From Chryseosolibacter sp964493505 (lineage in GTDB: Bacteria > Bacteroidota > Bacteroidia > Cytophagales > Cyclobacteriaceae): 64,000 nucleotides of DNA. Position numbers and translations under genes: made by a program. Below the pieces are notes generated by a model that saw only the letters and a list, made by a program, of their open reading frames with translations, searched no databases and was not told the origin of the DNA. This document shows, piece after piece, positions 51,142-59,255 of the stretch; position 1 is the first letter of the stretch; every line of letters begins with the position of its first letter. The stretch spans positions 1 through 64,000 of the forward strand of contig CAZBNP010000002.1 in NCBI GenBank assembly GCA_964493505.1, written 5' to 3'.

Positions 51142-52362
51142 ATGCACGCTCGTAGAATCACCCTCGCATCAGCAATCATAGCGTCGCTCATACTCGTCGC
51201 CGTCCCGGCTCACGCCCAGCTGGCAAATGCTAAATGCAAGTTCCTCGGCAATGTTATTCCCGGATCGACACCCTCGGGATTCAGCGCCTACTGGAACCAG
51301 GTAACACCCGAAAACGCCGGCAAATGGGGATCCGTCGAAGGTGAGCGTGGTGTCATGACATGGGACGCCCTCGACAACGCCTATGGCTATGCGCACGATA
51401 ACAACTTCCCCTTTAAACAACACACACTCGTCTGGGGACAGCAACAACCCGCTTGGCTGGACGGACTATCGGCACAGGAGCAAAAAGAAGAAGTAGAAGA
51501 GTGGATCGAAGCGTTTTGCACACGCTATCCCGATACCGAATATATCGACGTTGTAAACGAACCGCTTCACGCCGTTCCGGGATATTCAGAAGCACTGGGT
51601 GGCGCCGGCACCACCGGATGGGATTGGGTGGTCTGGGCATTCGGGAAGGCCCGCGAATACTGCCCCCATGCAAAGCTCGTGCTGAATGACTACAGTATTC
51701 TCAGCAGTGATGCCGCAACTACCGATTACCTCACCATCATCAACATACTGAAGGAGAAGAGCCTTATCGATATCGTCGGCGAGCAGGGACACTTCCTGGA
51801 AACCACACCACTCGCCACCATTAAAAAGAACCTCGACCGCCTGGAAGCCGCCGGCCTGCCGATCCATATTTCGGAGTACGACGTCAATCTTGAAAACGAC
51901 AATGACCAGCGGACAAAGTATGAGGAACAGTTTCCCGTACTCTGGGAGCACCCCGCCGTACACGGCATTACACTGTGGGGCTACCGGCAGGGCGCCATCT
52001 GGCGCGAGCACGCCTACCTGCTTCGCTCAAACGGAAGCGCGCGACCCGCCATGACATGGCTTACCGACTACGTCAGGGAAAACCCCGGCGGAACGTTCTG
52101 CAACCCCGTGACAGGCATGCTCGAAGCTGACACAGCCACAGAAATATATCCGCTGCCCGTCCGCGAAGGCAGGTTTACTTTAAGCGCTGGAATAAACCCT
52201 GCAATTGTTCGCATCTTCGATCTGAGGGGCAACATGAAGCTGACACTCCAGGCGTCTGATGATACGCCCCGGGTAGTAGAATTCCACGAACCCGCCGGAT
52301 TATACCTTATGCAGATCTCAAGTGGGAACTCAACGACGTGGAAGAAAATTCTCGTGAATTAA
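51142..52362 (+). CDS. Secreted GH10 endo-1,4-beta-xylanase with type IX secretion tail
   Basis: A 406-residue glycoside hydrolase family 10 enzyme that cleaves internal xylan bonds with retention. A signal peptide (to about AHAQ) comes first. The catalytic acid/base is Glu140 in DVVNEPLH and the nucleophile Glu245 in HISEYDV; WNQVTPENAGKWGSVE is the usual N-terminal block. The last ~75 residues (IYPLPVREGRFTL...VRIFDLRGNMKLTL...LYLMQISSGNSTTWKKILVN) form a C-terminal sorting domain of the type IX secretion system, so the enzyme should reach the cell surface or medium. uxuA follows after 13 bases. Confidence 0.92.
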   Translation: MHARRITLASAIIASLILVAVPAHAQLANAKCKFLGNVIPGSTPSGFSAYWNQVTPENAGKWGSVEGERGVMTWDALDNAYGYAHDNNFPFKQHTLVWGQQQPAWLDGLSAQEQKEEVEEWIEAFCTRYPDTEYIDVVNEPLHAVPGYSEALGGAGTTGWDWVVWAFGKAREYCPHAKLVLNDYSILSSDAATTDYLTIINILKEKSLIDIVGEQGHFLETTPLATIKKNLDRLEAAGLPIHISEYDVNLENDNDQRTKYEEQFPVLWEHPAVHGITLWGYRQGAIWREHAYLLRSNGSARPAMTWLTDYVRENPGGTFCNPVTGMLEADTATEIYPLPVREGRFTLSAGINPAIVRIFDLRGNMKLTLQASDDTPRVVEFHEPAGLYLMQISSGNSTTWKKILVN

Positions 52363-52375
52363 AAGCATATCAGTT

Positions 52376-53548
52376 ATGTCGATGGAACAAACCATGCGAT
52401 GGTATGGACCGAATGACCCTGTCAGTTTGTGGGATATCCGGCAGGCGGGGTGTACTGGTATCGTTACCGCTTTGCACCACATTCCTGTAGGAGACGTCTG
52501 GAGTGCGGGAGAAATCAACAAAAGAATCGCGATGGTAACCGAAGCGGGGCTCACGTGGACGGTTATTGAGAGTCTGCCCGTACATGAGGACATCAAGAAA
52601 CAAACAGGCTCCTACCTGCAATACATTGAAAATTATAACCAAAGTCTACGCAACCTTGCGCAATGCGGCTTGAAAATCGTCACATACAACTTTATGCCTA
52701 TACTGGACTGGATGCGTACTGATATCGCGTATGCCATGCCGGACGGGAGCAAAGCGCTGTACTTTGAAAAATTAGCTTTCATCGCCTTTGATCTCTTCCT
52801 GTTAAAACGCCCCGGGGCGGACCGGGACTACAGCCCGGACCAGATTCACCGGGCGAAAGAGAGGCTGGATACTATGACGGCGGAAGAGAAAGACACACTT
52901 TATCGCAATGCGTTACTCGGCTTGCCAGGAAGTGAGGAGCGCTTCACCGACAAGCAGATACTCTCGGCATTGGAGGAATATCATCATATCGACACAGCCA
53001 GATTAAAAGAACACCTGTTTTATTTTTTGCGGCAGGTGGTGCCCGTGGCTGAAGAGGTGGGACTGAAGATGGCGATACATCCCGACGATCCACCTTATCC
53101 GATATTGGGCTTGCCGCGCGTAGTGAGCACGGAGCAGGATGCCAGGGAACTGCTGAACGCGGCGCCTTCACCGGCAAACGGATTGTGTTTCTGCACAGGG
53201 TCATATAGCGTACGTCCCGATAATGATCTCGTCGGCATGGTAAAGAGGCTTGGCGATCACATACACTTCCTCCATTTGCGCAACACTAAACGCGACGATG
53301 CCGGCAACTTCTATGAAGCCGAACATCTGGGGGGTGACGTAGATATGTACGCCGTTGTGAAAGAAGTCGTGCAACTGATGGCGCGCAGAAAAGTCTCGAT
53401 ACCCATGCGTCCCGATCACGGCCATCAAATGCTCGACGACCTGACGAAGTCTACGTACCCCGGCTACTCCGCAATAGGGAGACTCCGCGGCCTTGCGGAA
53501 CTCCGCGGCCTTGAGCTAGGTATCTCGCGGTTGCTTCGAGAGATCTGA
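52376..53548 (+). CDS. uxuA: Mannonate dehydratase
   Basis: A 390-residue enzyme that dehydrates D-mannonate to 2-keto-3-deoxygluconate in glucuronate breakdown. Typical segments: MRWYGPNDPVSLWDIRQAGCTGIVTALHHIPVGDVW, WTVIESLPVHEDIK, YNFMPILDWMRTD, MAIHPDDPPYPILGLPRVVS and MRPDHGHQM. Metal-binding His, Cys (NGLCFCTGSYS) and Asp residues are present. Cytoplasmic. Its operon with a xylanase suggests use of glucuronic side groups of glucuronoxylan. uxuB and kdgK/kdgA are not in the window. ATG 52376 is used; ATG 52382 is possible. Confidence 0.95.
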   Translation: MSMEQTMRWYGPNDPVSLWDIRQAGCTGIVTALHHIPVGDVWSAGEINKRIAMVTEAGLTWTVIESLPVHEDIKKQTGSYLQYIENYNQSLRNLAQCGLKIVTYNFMPILDWMRTDIAYAMPDGSKALYFEKLAFIAFDLFLLKRPGADRDYSPDQIHRAKERLDTMTAEEKDTLYRNALLGLPGSEERFTDKQILSALEEYHHIDTARLKEHLFYFLRQVVPVAEEVGLKMAIHPDDPPYPILGLPRVVSTEQDARELLNAAPSPANGLCFCTGSYSVRPDNDLVGMVKRLGDHIHFLHLRNTKRDDAGNFYEAEHLGGDVDMYAVVKEVVQLMARRKVSIPMRPDHGHQMLDDLTKSTYPGYSAIGRLRGLAELRGLELGISRLLREI

Positions 53549-53559
53549 ATCCTGTTTCG

Positions 53560-53583
53560 GCCCAGGACCCCACAGGTCTGGGC
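53560..53583 (+). terminator. Hairpin after uxuA
   Basis: GCCCAGGACC / GGTCTGGGC pairs over nine positions with a single bulged G and a 5-base loop, 12 bases after the uxuA stop. No T-run follows, so it may be a Rho-independent terminator of weak type or an mRNA-stabilising hairpin. Confidence 0.55.
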
Positions 53584-53625
53584 TGATTATCTGTGCTGGT
53601 CGCTAAACAAGCTGCCAATTTTGTG

Positions 53626-53633
53626 TAGTTTTG
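53626..53633 (+). promoter_or_regulatory. -7 element (TAGTTTTG) of the Rieske oxygenase gene
   Basis: A perfect TAnnTTTG match 18 bases before ATG 53651. No clear -33 TTG at 19-21 bases. Confidence 0.45.
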
Positions 53634-53650
53634 TCTTTTTACAAAATTCC

Positions 53651-54706
53651 ATGGCGGCCGATCCATCGTTATTTCTGAAGAATTTGTGGTACATGGCTTT
53701 CCACAGTTCCTTCCTGAAGAAGGGAAAACTCGTCGGAAAGGAAATCCTTGGAGAGCGGATTGTCTTCGGCCGCGATTCAAACGGCGAGGCATTTGCCCTG
53801 CGCGACAACTGCCCGCACCGCGGTGTACCACTGTCGGAGGGGTGGTTCAAAGAAGATACACTTCAATGCTGCTACCACGGATGGCAGTTTAACACCAGCG
53901 GCGTCTGTCAGAATATTCCCGCTATCGCTCCGGGCGGCAAAGTTGATTTCAGCAAGATCCGAGTATTCCGTTACCCGCTAAAGGAGATCAGTGATACCAT
54001 CTGGGTGTACATCCCCGAAAAGAAACTTCATCACAGCGTAACACCCACCGCAGAAGTTCCGGATCTTATTCTCGATCCGGCAAAGAAATTTCTGCATGTC
54101 GAAACGGTGTCACTGCCCGCGAATATTGATCACTCCGTTATCGGGCTGATCGACCCCGCGCACGTCACCTTCGTACACCAGTCATGGTACTGGCGCTCGG
54201 CAAAGAAACTCAAACCGAAGGAGAAGCACTTCGAACCAACCCGGCTGGGCTTCAGGATGGTACGCCACGCGCCTTCAGCCAACTCTAAAGGTTACTCCGT
54301 TCTAAAAGGAAGCTCCTCAACCGAGATCACCTTTGAAATACCGGGAAACCGCTATGAGCATATCCGGGTAGGGGAGAATAACGAAGTGATCTCCATCACG
54401 TTACTCACACCGATCAATGAGCACGAGACTGAGCTGCACCATATTTTCTATTCTACACTCCCCGCTACCCGCTGGTTCTGGTGGCCACTGAAGAAACTAG
54501 GAAAAAAATTCATCGGACAGGATCTCGGTGTCTTCATAAAGCTGGCTAAAGGACTGGAAAGCAACCCCACGCTGACACTCATCGGCGAGCCGGATGCCCA
54601 GGCAAAATGGTATTATGAGATCAAGCGCCTCTGGCAGAAAGCACAGCAGGACAACACCGAGTTCGTCAATCCGATTAAAGAACAGACGTTGCACTGGGTT
54701 ACCTGA
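53651..54706 (+). CDS. Rieske [2Fe-2S] oxygenase, aromatic-ring-hydroxylating type
   Basis: A 351-residue protein. The N-terminal Rieske domain (residues ~8-110) has the cluster ligands in CPHRGVPLSEG and CCYHGWQFN. The C-terminal catalytic domain has a mononuclear iron site in NIDHSVIGLIDPAHVTFVHQSWYW. It resembles the pheophorbide-a-oxygenase/VanA-like group more than classical dioxygenases, so demethylation or monooxygenation of a hydrophobic substrate is plausible. The reductase partner is not encoded nearby. ATG 53651 (MAADPSLFL) is chosen over an in-frame codon at 53621 that overlaps the promoter. Confidence 0.88.
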   Translation: MAADPSLFLKNLWYMAFHSSFLKKGKLVGKEILGERIVFGRDSNGEAFALRDNCPHRGVPLSEGWFKEDTLQCCYHGWQFNTSGVCQNIPAIAPGGKVDFSKIRVFRYPLKEISDTIWVYIPEKKLHHSVTPTAEVPDLILDPAKKFLHVETVSLPANIDHSVIGLIDPAHVTFVHQSWYWRSAKKLKPKEKHFEPTRLGFRMVRHAPSANSKGYSVLKGSSSTEITFEIPGNRYEHIRVGENNEVISITLLTPINEHETELHHIFYSTLPATRWFWWPLKKLGKKFIGQDLGVFIKLAKGLESNPTLTLIGEPDAQAKWYYEIKRLWQKAQQDNTEFVNPIKEQTLHWVT

Positions 54707-54837
54707 TCGGCGTGCGGGATAGCTCATAGCTGTTTCTTTTCTGAAACGAAAGCGGACAAATGTTGGCGGTCATGAACGCAACCAAACTCCGCTGTGTTTG
54801 ATAGGGATAGTGGAATACATGTTTCCGGGAAAAGCCG

Positions 54838-54845
54838 TATCTTTG
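54838..54845 (+). promoter_or_regulatory. -7 element (TATCTTTG) of the ECF sigma gene
   Basis: A perfect TAnnTTTG match 16 bases before the GTG start at 54862. No -33 box is visible. Confidence 0.5.
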
Positions 54846-54861
54846 CTGAAATTATAAAAAA

Positions 54862-55461
54862 GTGACACAGGGTCAGGCCATACTTCTTTACCAGCCACTT
54901 CTTCAGAGGATTGCCATGCGTATGCTCAAAAGCAAGGCCGATGCGGAGGATATGGTGCAGGAGACTTTTATCAAATGGCTGTCGCAGGATCAGGAAACTA
55001 TCCAGAATACGAAAGCGTACCTGATCCGCGCGGTGACCAACAACTGTATCAATCACCTGAATGCTCTCAAAAAGAAGCCGCTTCAATACCTGGAATCCTT
55101 TCACTGGCAGGAGATCGTGGAAAAGCTGAAAGACACGACCGATTTCTCAAATATCGACCTTGAGTCGGAATTAAACCGGGCACTACAGATCATCCAACAT
55201 AAGCTCGAACCCCTGGAACGGGCTGTTTATGTACTAAAAGAGGTTTTCGACTTCGACTACAAAGCACTTCAACAGGTTCTTGATAAAAAGCAGGACCACT
55301 GCCGGCAGCTGTTCTGCCGGGCAAAAAAGAAGTTAAAGGAAGAAACTGATCACTTTAGTTCTTCATTTCAGCCCAGGAAAACCGCTTTGCTGGACAGTTT
55401 TCGCAAAGCATGCGACTTTGGACAGCCGCTTGAACTGGTCGCTCAACTTAATGTGACCTAA
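54862..55461 (+). CDS. ECF-type RNA polymerase sigma factor
   Basis: A 199-residue sigma-70 factor with regions 2 (LLYQPLLQRIAMRMLKSKADAEDMVQETFIKWLSQD..NTKAYLIRAVTNNCINHLN) and 4 (LEPLERAVYVLKEVFDFDYKALQQVLDKKQDHCRQLFCRAKKKL) and no region 1 or 3. The pattern is closest to the ECF41/SigJ-like branch without the SnoaL extension. The frame begins with GTG 54862; the first ATG (54916) would cut into region 2.1, so GTG is chosen. No anti-sigma factor is adjacent. The desaturase gene is 112 bases downstream and could be a target. Confidence 0.85.
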   Translation: MTQGQAILLYQPLLQRIAMRMLKSKADAEDMVQETFIKWLSQDQETIQNTKAYLIRAVTNNCINHLNALKKKPLQYLESFHWQEIVEKLKDTTDFSNIDLESELNRALQIIQHKLEPLERAVYVLKEVFDFDYKALQQVLDKKQDHCRQLFCRAKKKLKEETDHFSSSFQPRKTALLDSFRKACDFGQPLELVAQLNVT

Positions 55462-55573
55462 ATATTTTTATTCTTTTTTATCAAATCTGTCACAAAAGAA
55501 CTTGTCCCTTGTCTTAATCCTTAGCCAGTCGTGTGTAATCACCCGGCCTAAATCACAGTAAACACTTTTTTTC

Positions 55574-56341
55574 ATGATCATTCTTGCAATTTTTGTAGCT
55601 CACTGGTACCTCTCCCTGTTTTTTCAGACGTTTTTCCTTCACCGGTATGCGTCACACAGGGCGTTTACCATGAACAAAACCACCGAAAAGATATTTTTTG
55701 TCCTGACGTGGATTTTCCAGGGGTCCAATTACCTGAGCCCTTACGGCTACGGTGTCATGCACCGCATGCACCACGCTTTTGCCGATACTGAAAACGATCC
55801 ACATTCACCCAAATACGATGAAACGATCTGGAACATGATGTGGAAGACAAAGACCATCTATTCGGCTATTGCCAATAAGAAAATGATTCCGGAAGCGCGT
55901 TTCACCGAGGGCGTTCCTCAGTGGGATGCATTCGACAAAATTGCCCGCTCATGGCCGTCGAGAATTTTCTGGGGTGTTCTCTACACGGCACTATTTGTCG
56001 CGTTCGCTACCGCGTGGTGGCAGTGGCTGCTCCTGCCGTTGATGTTCCTTATGAGCCCTATTCACGGAGCCATTATCAACTGGTTTGCGCACAAGTACGG
56101 ATACCGGAATTTTGAAGTAGGCGATACCTCAAGGAACTTCCTGCCGGTTGATTTTCTCATGATGGGCGAGAGCTATCATAACAATCATCACAAATACGGC
56201 ACACGCGCCAACTTTGGCGGCATACGCTGGCACGAGATCGACCCTACCTACCAGGTTATCAAACTTCTGGCAAAACTGAAGGTGATCACCCTGACCAAAC
56301 ACAAGACGATACAACTGGAGCGCGTCAAGAAAGCCGCTTAA
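55574..56341 (+). CDS. Membrane fatty acid desaturase
   Basis: A 255-residue di-iron membrane desaturase. The three histidine boxes are HRYASHR, HRMHHAFAD and HNNHHKYG; about four hydrophobic segments hold them (IILAIFVAHWYLSLFFQTFF at the start, ILYTALFVAFATAWWQWLLLPLMFL later). It introduces a double bond into membrane acyl chains using oxygen and a reduced electron donor, affecting membrane fluidity. ATG 55574 is used. A strong hairpin follows. Confidence 0.92.
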   Translation: MIILAIFVAHWYLSLFFQTFFLHRYASHRAFTMNKTTEKIFFVLTWIFQGSNYLSPYGYGVMHRMHHAFADTENDPHSPKYDETIWNMMWKTKTIYSAIANKKMIPEARFTEGVPQWDAFDKIARSWPSRIFWGVLYTALFVAFATAWWQWLLLPLMFLMSPIHGAIINWFAHKYGYRNFEVGDTSRNFLPVDFLMMGESYHNNHHKYGTRANFGGIRWHEIDPTYQVIKLLAKLKVITLTKHKTIQLERVKKAA

Positions 56342-56352
56342 CAGGGCAGATT

Positions 56353-56398
56353 ATATAAGGCCACACAGCCACCACGAAGTACCTGTGTGGCCTTATAT
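56353..56398. terminator. Bidirectional terminator between desaturase and YihY genes
   Basis: A perfect 16-bp stem ATATAAGGCCACACAG / CTGTGTGGCCTTATAT with a 14-base loop lies in the 58-base gap between two convergent stop codons. The AT-rich ends give U-rich tails in either direction. Confidence 0.85.
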
Positions 56399-56399
56399 A

Positions 56400-57338
56400 T
56401 TATGACACCGGCCGCATCTCTTTTCCGCCATGCGGCTGTTCAGCCTCGTCTGCAGATTCGGCAAAATCGGATGGTTTGGTCAGGTGCCCCATCACATTAG
56501 CATAAACCCGGGTAAACATTCCGCCAAAAAGCAGTATTATCCCCGCATAAGAAACCCACAGCATAATCAGCACGATCGAACCCGCCGCGCCGTATGTCGA
56601 ACCGGGCTCGCTTTTCCCGAAATACAAACCAAGCAGGAACTTCGCCACCACAAACAGAAGAGATGTGAGTATTGCCCCCGTCCACACAGATTTCCACCTG
56701 ACCTCCGCGTCAGGCAGAAACTTGAACATGGCGGCGAACAACAATGTTATGACACCGAGCGAACCGATTATATCCAGTATCCTGAATACCACCTGAAACC
56801 CCTCACCGATATTACTGGAAACCCAATTTGAAAGCGCCGACAGAATCGCCGACAATACCAGCGATACCATCAGCAGAAACCCGATCACCAGAACCAGCCC
56901 GAAAGAAAATACCCTGTCTTTGACCAGCTTCAGGATCTTTCCTTTGGGTTTGACTTTTACTTCCCATATCGAATTGAATATCTGCTGCAGGTTATAAAAT
57001 ACGCCGGTAGCCCCAAATATCAGCGTAGCCACCCCGAGAACTGACGCTATACTCGACTTCTTATCGACCGACGCCCGCGCGACAATATTCTCCAGATCGG
57101 AACCGGTGTTTCCCCCGATCACCTGTTCCACCTGCCGCGAAATTTCACCCGTCACCGCCTCATACCCGAAAAAGTATCCGGCGATATTGATCAGGATCAC
57201 CATTAACCCCGGAAGAGACAGGATCGCGTAATACGAGATAACAATACTCTTGTTGAACGGATCGATCGTATCAAAATCACGGGCCGCCCCTTTCAGAGAC
57301 ATCCATATTCCCCTCAGGATATGACTGACATGTTTCAT
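56400..57338 (-). CDS. YihY/BrkB-family inner-membrane protein
   Basis: A 312-residue integral membrane protein with about six helices, including ISYYAILSLPGLMVILINIAGYFFGYEA, FSFGLVLVIGFLLMVSLVLSAILSAL and AAGSIVLIMLWVSYAGIILLFGGMFTRVYA. These match the YihY/virulence factor BrkB family (formerly called RNase BN). Its transport role is unproven. The C-terminal ~25 residues are acidic and cytoplasmic. ATG 57338 (MKHVSHILRG) is used; the frame to 57371 adds 11 residues. Divergent from the DUF4142 gene. Confidence 0.9.
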   Translation of the reverse strand: MKHVSHILRGIWMSLKGAARDFDTIDPFNKSIVISYYAILSLPGLMVILINIAGYFFGYEAVTGEISRQVEQVIGGNTGSDLENIVARASVDKKSSIASVLGVATLIFGATGVFYNLQQIFNSIWEVKVKPKGKILKLVKDRVFSFGLVLVIGFLLMVSLVLSAILSALSNWVSSNIGEGFQVVFRILDIIGSLGVITLLFAAMFKFLPDAEVRWKSVWTGAILTSLLFVVAKFLLGLYFGKSEPGSTYGAAGSIVLIMLWVSYAGIILLFGGMFTRVYANVMGHLTKPSDFAESADEAEQPHGGKEMRPVS

Positions 57339-57415
57339 GGCACAAGTTTTTCTGAGTATACCAACAAACAATATTGTGCCGGGAAAAAATTGTCATCAAC
57401 AAACTTGTTTATTCA

Positions 57416-57423
57416 TATATTTC
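57416..57423 (+). promoter_or_regulatory. -7-like element (TATATTTC) of the DUF4142 gene
   Basis: One mismatch from TAnnTTTG, with TTG (57390-57392) 23 bases upstream. The start codon is 57455. Confidence 0.4.
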
Positions 57424-57454
57424 GGGACCTCATCCGAGGCTAAATCAATCCATT

Positions 57455-58027
57455 ATGAAAACTCCTTACAAACCGATAATTGCTGCTGTGTGCAGTGTTG
57501 CCTGCGCGTTTCTGATCACCGCATGTGGCCCTTTATCTTATGAGAAAGCGGTTCAAAAGAACATAAAAAGAGTAGACAACCCTGCGAGGTTGGAAGACGC
57601 CAGGTTTATTGCCGATGCCACCAGCTTCAACCTGCTGGCAAATGAGATGGCCGAACTAGCCACTACCTCCGGCTATTCCGCCGCGCTGGTCTCGCTCGCC
57701 AACGAAAACATCAAAAGACATAAAGATCTGAAGAAAGAGTTGAAACGTCTGGCACGCAAGGAGAAACTGCTATTGCCAAAGGAGATGAGTCCGAAGCACC
57801 AGGCGCTGATGAATGAACTGAAAAATACTGACCGCAGGGCCTTCGACCAGACTTATGTCCGGATACTCAACCAGATCGCGGAAGAAGACAAAGAGATGTA
57901 CACGCGACTGGCTACTGCAGGGGTGAGTGATGAGATTCGAAGCTTTGCCGCCAAACAGCTCGGGGTATTTGATGCCCACCAAAACAGGCTTAGAGCAATA
58001 GAGGCAGAGTTGCTAAGGACGTATTGA
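57455..58027 (+). CDS. DUF4142 lipoprotein
   Basis: A 190-residue lipoprotein (MKTPYKPIIAAVCSVACAFLITACGP, lipobox LITAC) with a ferritin-like helical DUF4142 domain: ARFIADATSFNLLANEMAELATTSGYSAALVSLANENIKRHKDLKKELKRLA and FDQTYVRILNQIAEEDKEMYTRLA. The family occurs in Bacteroidota and Proteobacteria envelopes; function is unknown, with stress protection or ion binding proposed on structural grounds. ATG 57455 is preferred over 57374, which lies upstream of the promoter-like sequence. Confidence 0.87.
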   Translation: MKTPYKPIIAAVCSVACAFLITACGPLSYEKAVQKNIKRVDNPARLEDARFIADATSFNLLANEMAELATTSGYSAALVSLANENIKRHKDLKKELKRLARKEKLLLPKEMSPKHQALMNELKNTDRRAFDQTYVRILNQIAEEDKEMYTRLATAGVSDEIRSFAAKQLGVFDAHQNRLRAIEAELLRTY

Positions 58028-58061
58028 GTCGTATTGAAGTGCCGTGTTTGAGTAAGACGGA

Positions 58062-58184
58062 TTACGCCGCCGCCATGAACATGGCCCATAAAGAAATGGC
58101 AACAACCACCGCCAAAATAATCAGGTTCTCTTTAAGCCGGGTTTGTACATTCTGTCTGCGGTGAGTTCTCGTTCGTGTTTCCAT
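58062..58184 (-). CDS. Single-helix small membrane protein (40 residues)
   Basis: ATG 58184 to TAA 58062 encodes METRTRTHRRQNVQTRLKEN followed by LIILAVVVAISLWAMFMAAA: a positively charged N-terminus of about 20 residues and one hydrophobic helix. By the positive-inside rule the N-terminus should be cytoplasmic. The frame is intact, and a TTG-N22-TACATTTG promoter lies 44 bases upstream on the same strand, which is good support for a gene of this size. Function unknown. It converges on the DUF4142 gene. Confidence 0.6.
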   Translation of the reverse strand: METRTRTHRRQNVQTRLKENLIILAVVVAISLWAMFMAAA

Positions 58185-58227
58185 AAGAAATGCCTCGTTT
58201 AGTCACAGGTAGATAGATTGTAATACC

Positions 58228-58260
58228 CAAATGTAACCCGGAAAAAACTACATAAGACAA
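58228..58260 (-). promoter_or_regulatory. Promoter of the 40-residue membrane protein
   Basis: On the minus strand TTG (58260-58258), 22 bases, then TACATTTG (58235-58228), a perfect -7 element. Confidence 0.6.
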
Positions 58261-58448
58261 GTGCAATGACCGAACGACGAATATCTTACATGGGATAATC
58301 TCCCTGTAACATGAGCACACTTTCCTGCACCGGTAATTTCGCAGAGTGGTGTACAAAAGCCCCCGGAATCTTACACGATTTTTTTTTAATCTTTTTTCAG
58401 TAAAACACATCACTGAAGCGGCTGTACCAGATTTTCGCACTCCACAGC

Positions 58449-58481
58449 TTGAAATGACAACTAATATTATTAGTATATTTG
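58449..58481 (+). promoter_or_regulatory. imuA promoter P1
   Basis: TTG (58449-58451), 22 bases, then TATATTTG (58474-58481), a perfect -7 element. The -7 box occupies exactly the interval between two palindromic operators. A second perfect TAnnTTTG match, TAGTTTTG, lies at 58493-58500. Confidence 0.65.
58460..58474. promoter_or_regulatory. Palindromic operator 1 of the imu cassette
   Basis: ACTAAT-ATT-ATTAGT, a perfect 6+3+6 inverted repeat between the -33 and -7 boxes of P1, sharing its last base with the -7 box. Confidence 0.65.
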
Positions 58482-58496
58482 ACTAATTATATTAGT
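58482..58496. promoter_or_regulatory. Palindromic operator 2 of the imu cassette
   Basis: ACTAAT-TAT-ATTAGT, the same half-sites as operator 1, starting the base after the P1 -7 box. Centre-to-centre distance is 22 bases, about two helical turns, so two repressor dimers could sit on the same face of the DNA. Confidence 0.65.
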
Positions 58497-58522
58497 TTTG
58501 AGGTCCAATCGGTTTGCATATT

Positions 58523-59254
58523 ATGGGAGGGGAAAAGGCTGCTATGATTGAACGCTTACAACGCGACATTCTCAGGCTTCAGGGCTTTAAGTCCCTGAGC
58601 CGCTCAGATTCTCCTGTCTGTCTGCATTCGATAAGCGATTCCTTCCCGGGCAGCTCCTTTCCCCTGGGCGCTGTTCATGAGTTTCTTTCTCCTCACACGG
58701 AAGCATACGCCGCGACTGTGGGATTTATTTCAACCTTGCTCCATCAGATTATGGCTACCTCCGGGGTAGCTGTCTGGATCAGTACTACGCGTACCCTATA
58801 TGCCCCCGGATTGAAAGCGTTTGGTGTAACACCCGACAGGGTGATCTTTATTGATCTTAACAAGGAAAGCGATGTGTTATGGGCTGTCGAAGAAGCGCTT
58901 AAGTACGAAGCTCTTTCCGCAGTAGTGGGGGAGACGAATAATCTCAGCTTCACCGCATCGCGCCGGCTTCAACTGGCGGTTGAGAACAGCCGCGTGACGG
59001 GATTCATGATTCGCAGAAACTGCCGGAACCTGACCACCACCGCCTGTGTCTCCCGATGGAGAATCACTCATCACCCCAGCGTTCCGATTGATGATCTTCC
59101 GGGTATCGGTTGGCCCGGATGGAAGGTGGAATTGCTTCGCATAAAAAACGGACGCCCTGGCAACTGGATTGCTTCCTGGGCAAAGAACAGGCTGAACGTC
59201 TACCCAACAGAATCCGGTGCGAACCTAGAGGAGGCGTTAGTCAAAACAGGATAA
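58523..59254 (+). CDS. imuA: ImuA, mutagenesis accessory protein
   Basis: A 243-residue RecA-like protein of the ImuA group (SulA-related), which supports ImuB and DnaE2 in translesion synthesis. Family pattern: ERLQRDILRLQGFKSL, FPLGAVHEFLSPHTEAYAATVGFISTLLHQIM, VAVWISTTRTLYAPGLKAFGVTPDRVIFIDL and DVLWAVEEALKYEALSAVVGE. A canonical Walker A is not obvious. ATG 58523 is the first good start after the promoter; ATG 58544 (MIERLQ) is a strong alternative. imuB starts one base after the stop, so translation is coupled. Confidence 0.87.
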   Translation: MGGEKAAMIERLQRDILRLQGFKSLSRSDSPVCLHSISDSFPGSSFPLGAVHEFLSPHTEAYAATVGFISTLLHQIMATSGVAVWISTTRTLYAPGLKAFGVTPDRVIFIDLNKESDVLWAVEEALKYEALSAVVGETNNLSFTASRRLQLAVENSRVTGFMIRRNCRNLTTTACVSRWRITHHPSVPIDDLPGIGWPGWKVELLRIKNGRPGNWIASWAKNRLNVYPTESGANLEEALVKTG

Positions 59255-59255
59255 T

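Larger units (their letters stand above)
58185..58522. other. 338-base intergenic region between the small membrane protein and imuA
   Basis: The left part holds the minus-strand promoter of the 40-residue gene. The middle (about 58,265-58,440) has a T-run and no convincing gene; a 102-codon frame on the minus strand there is Arg/Cys-rich and unlikely. The right part is the imuA control region with two palindromes. Confidence 0.6.

Noticed and set aside
58132..58440. 102-codon frame on the minus strand upstream of imuA
   Set aside because: Composition is Arg/Cys-rich, it overlaps the promoter and coding region of the better-supported 40-residue gene, and it has no start context or recognisable domain.
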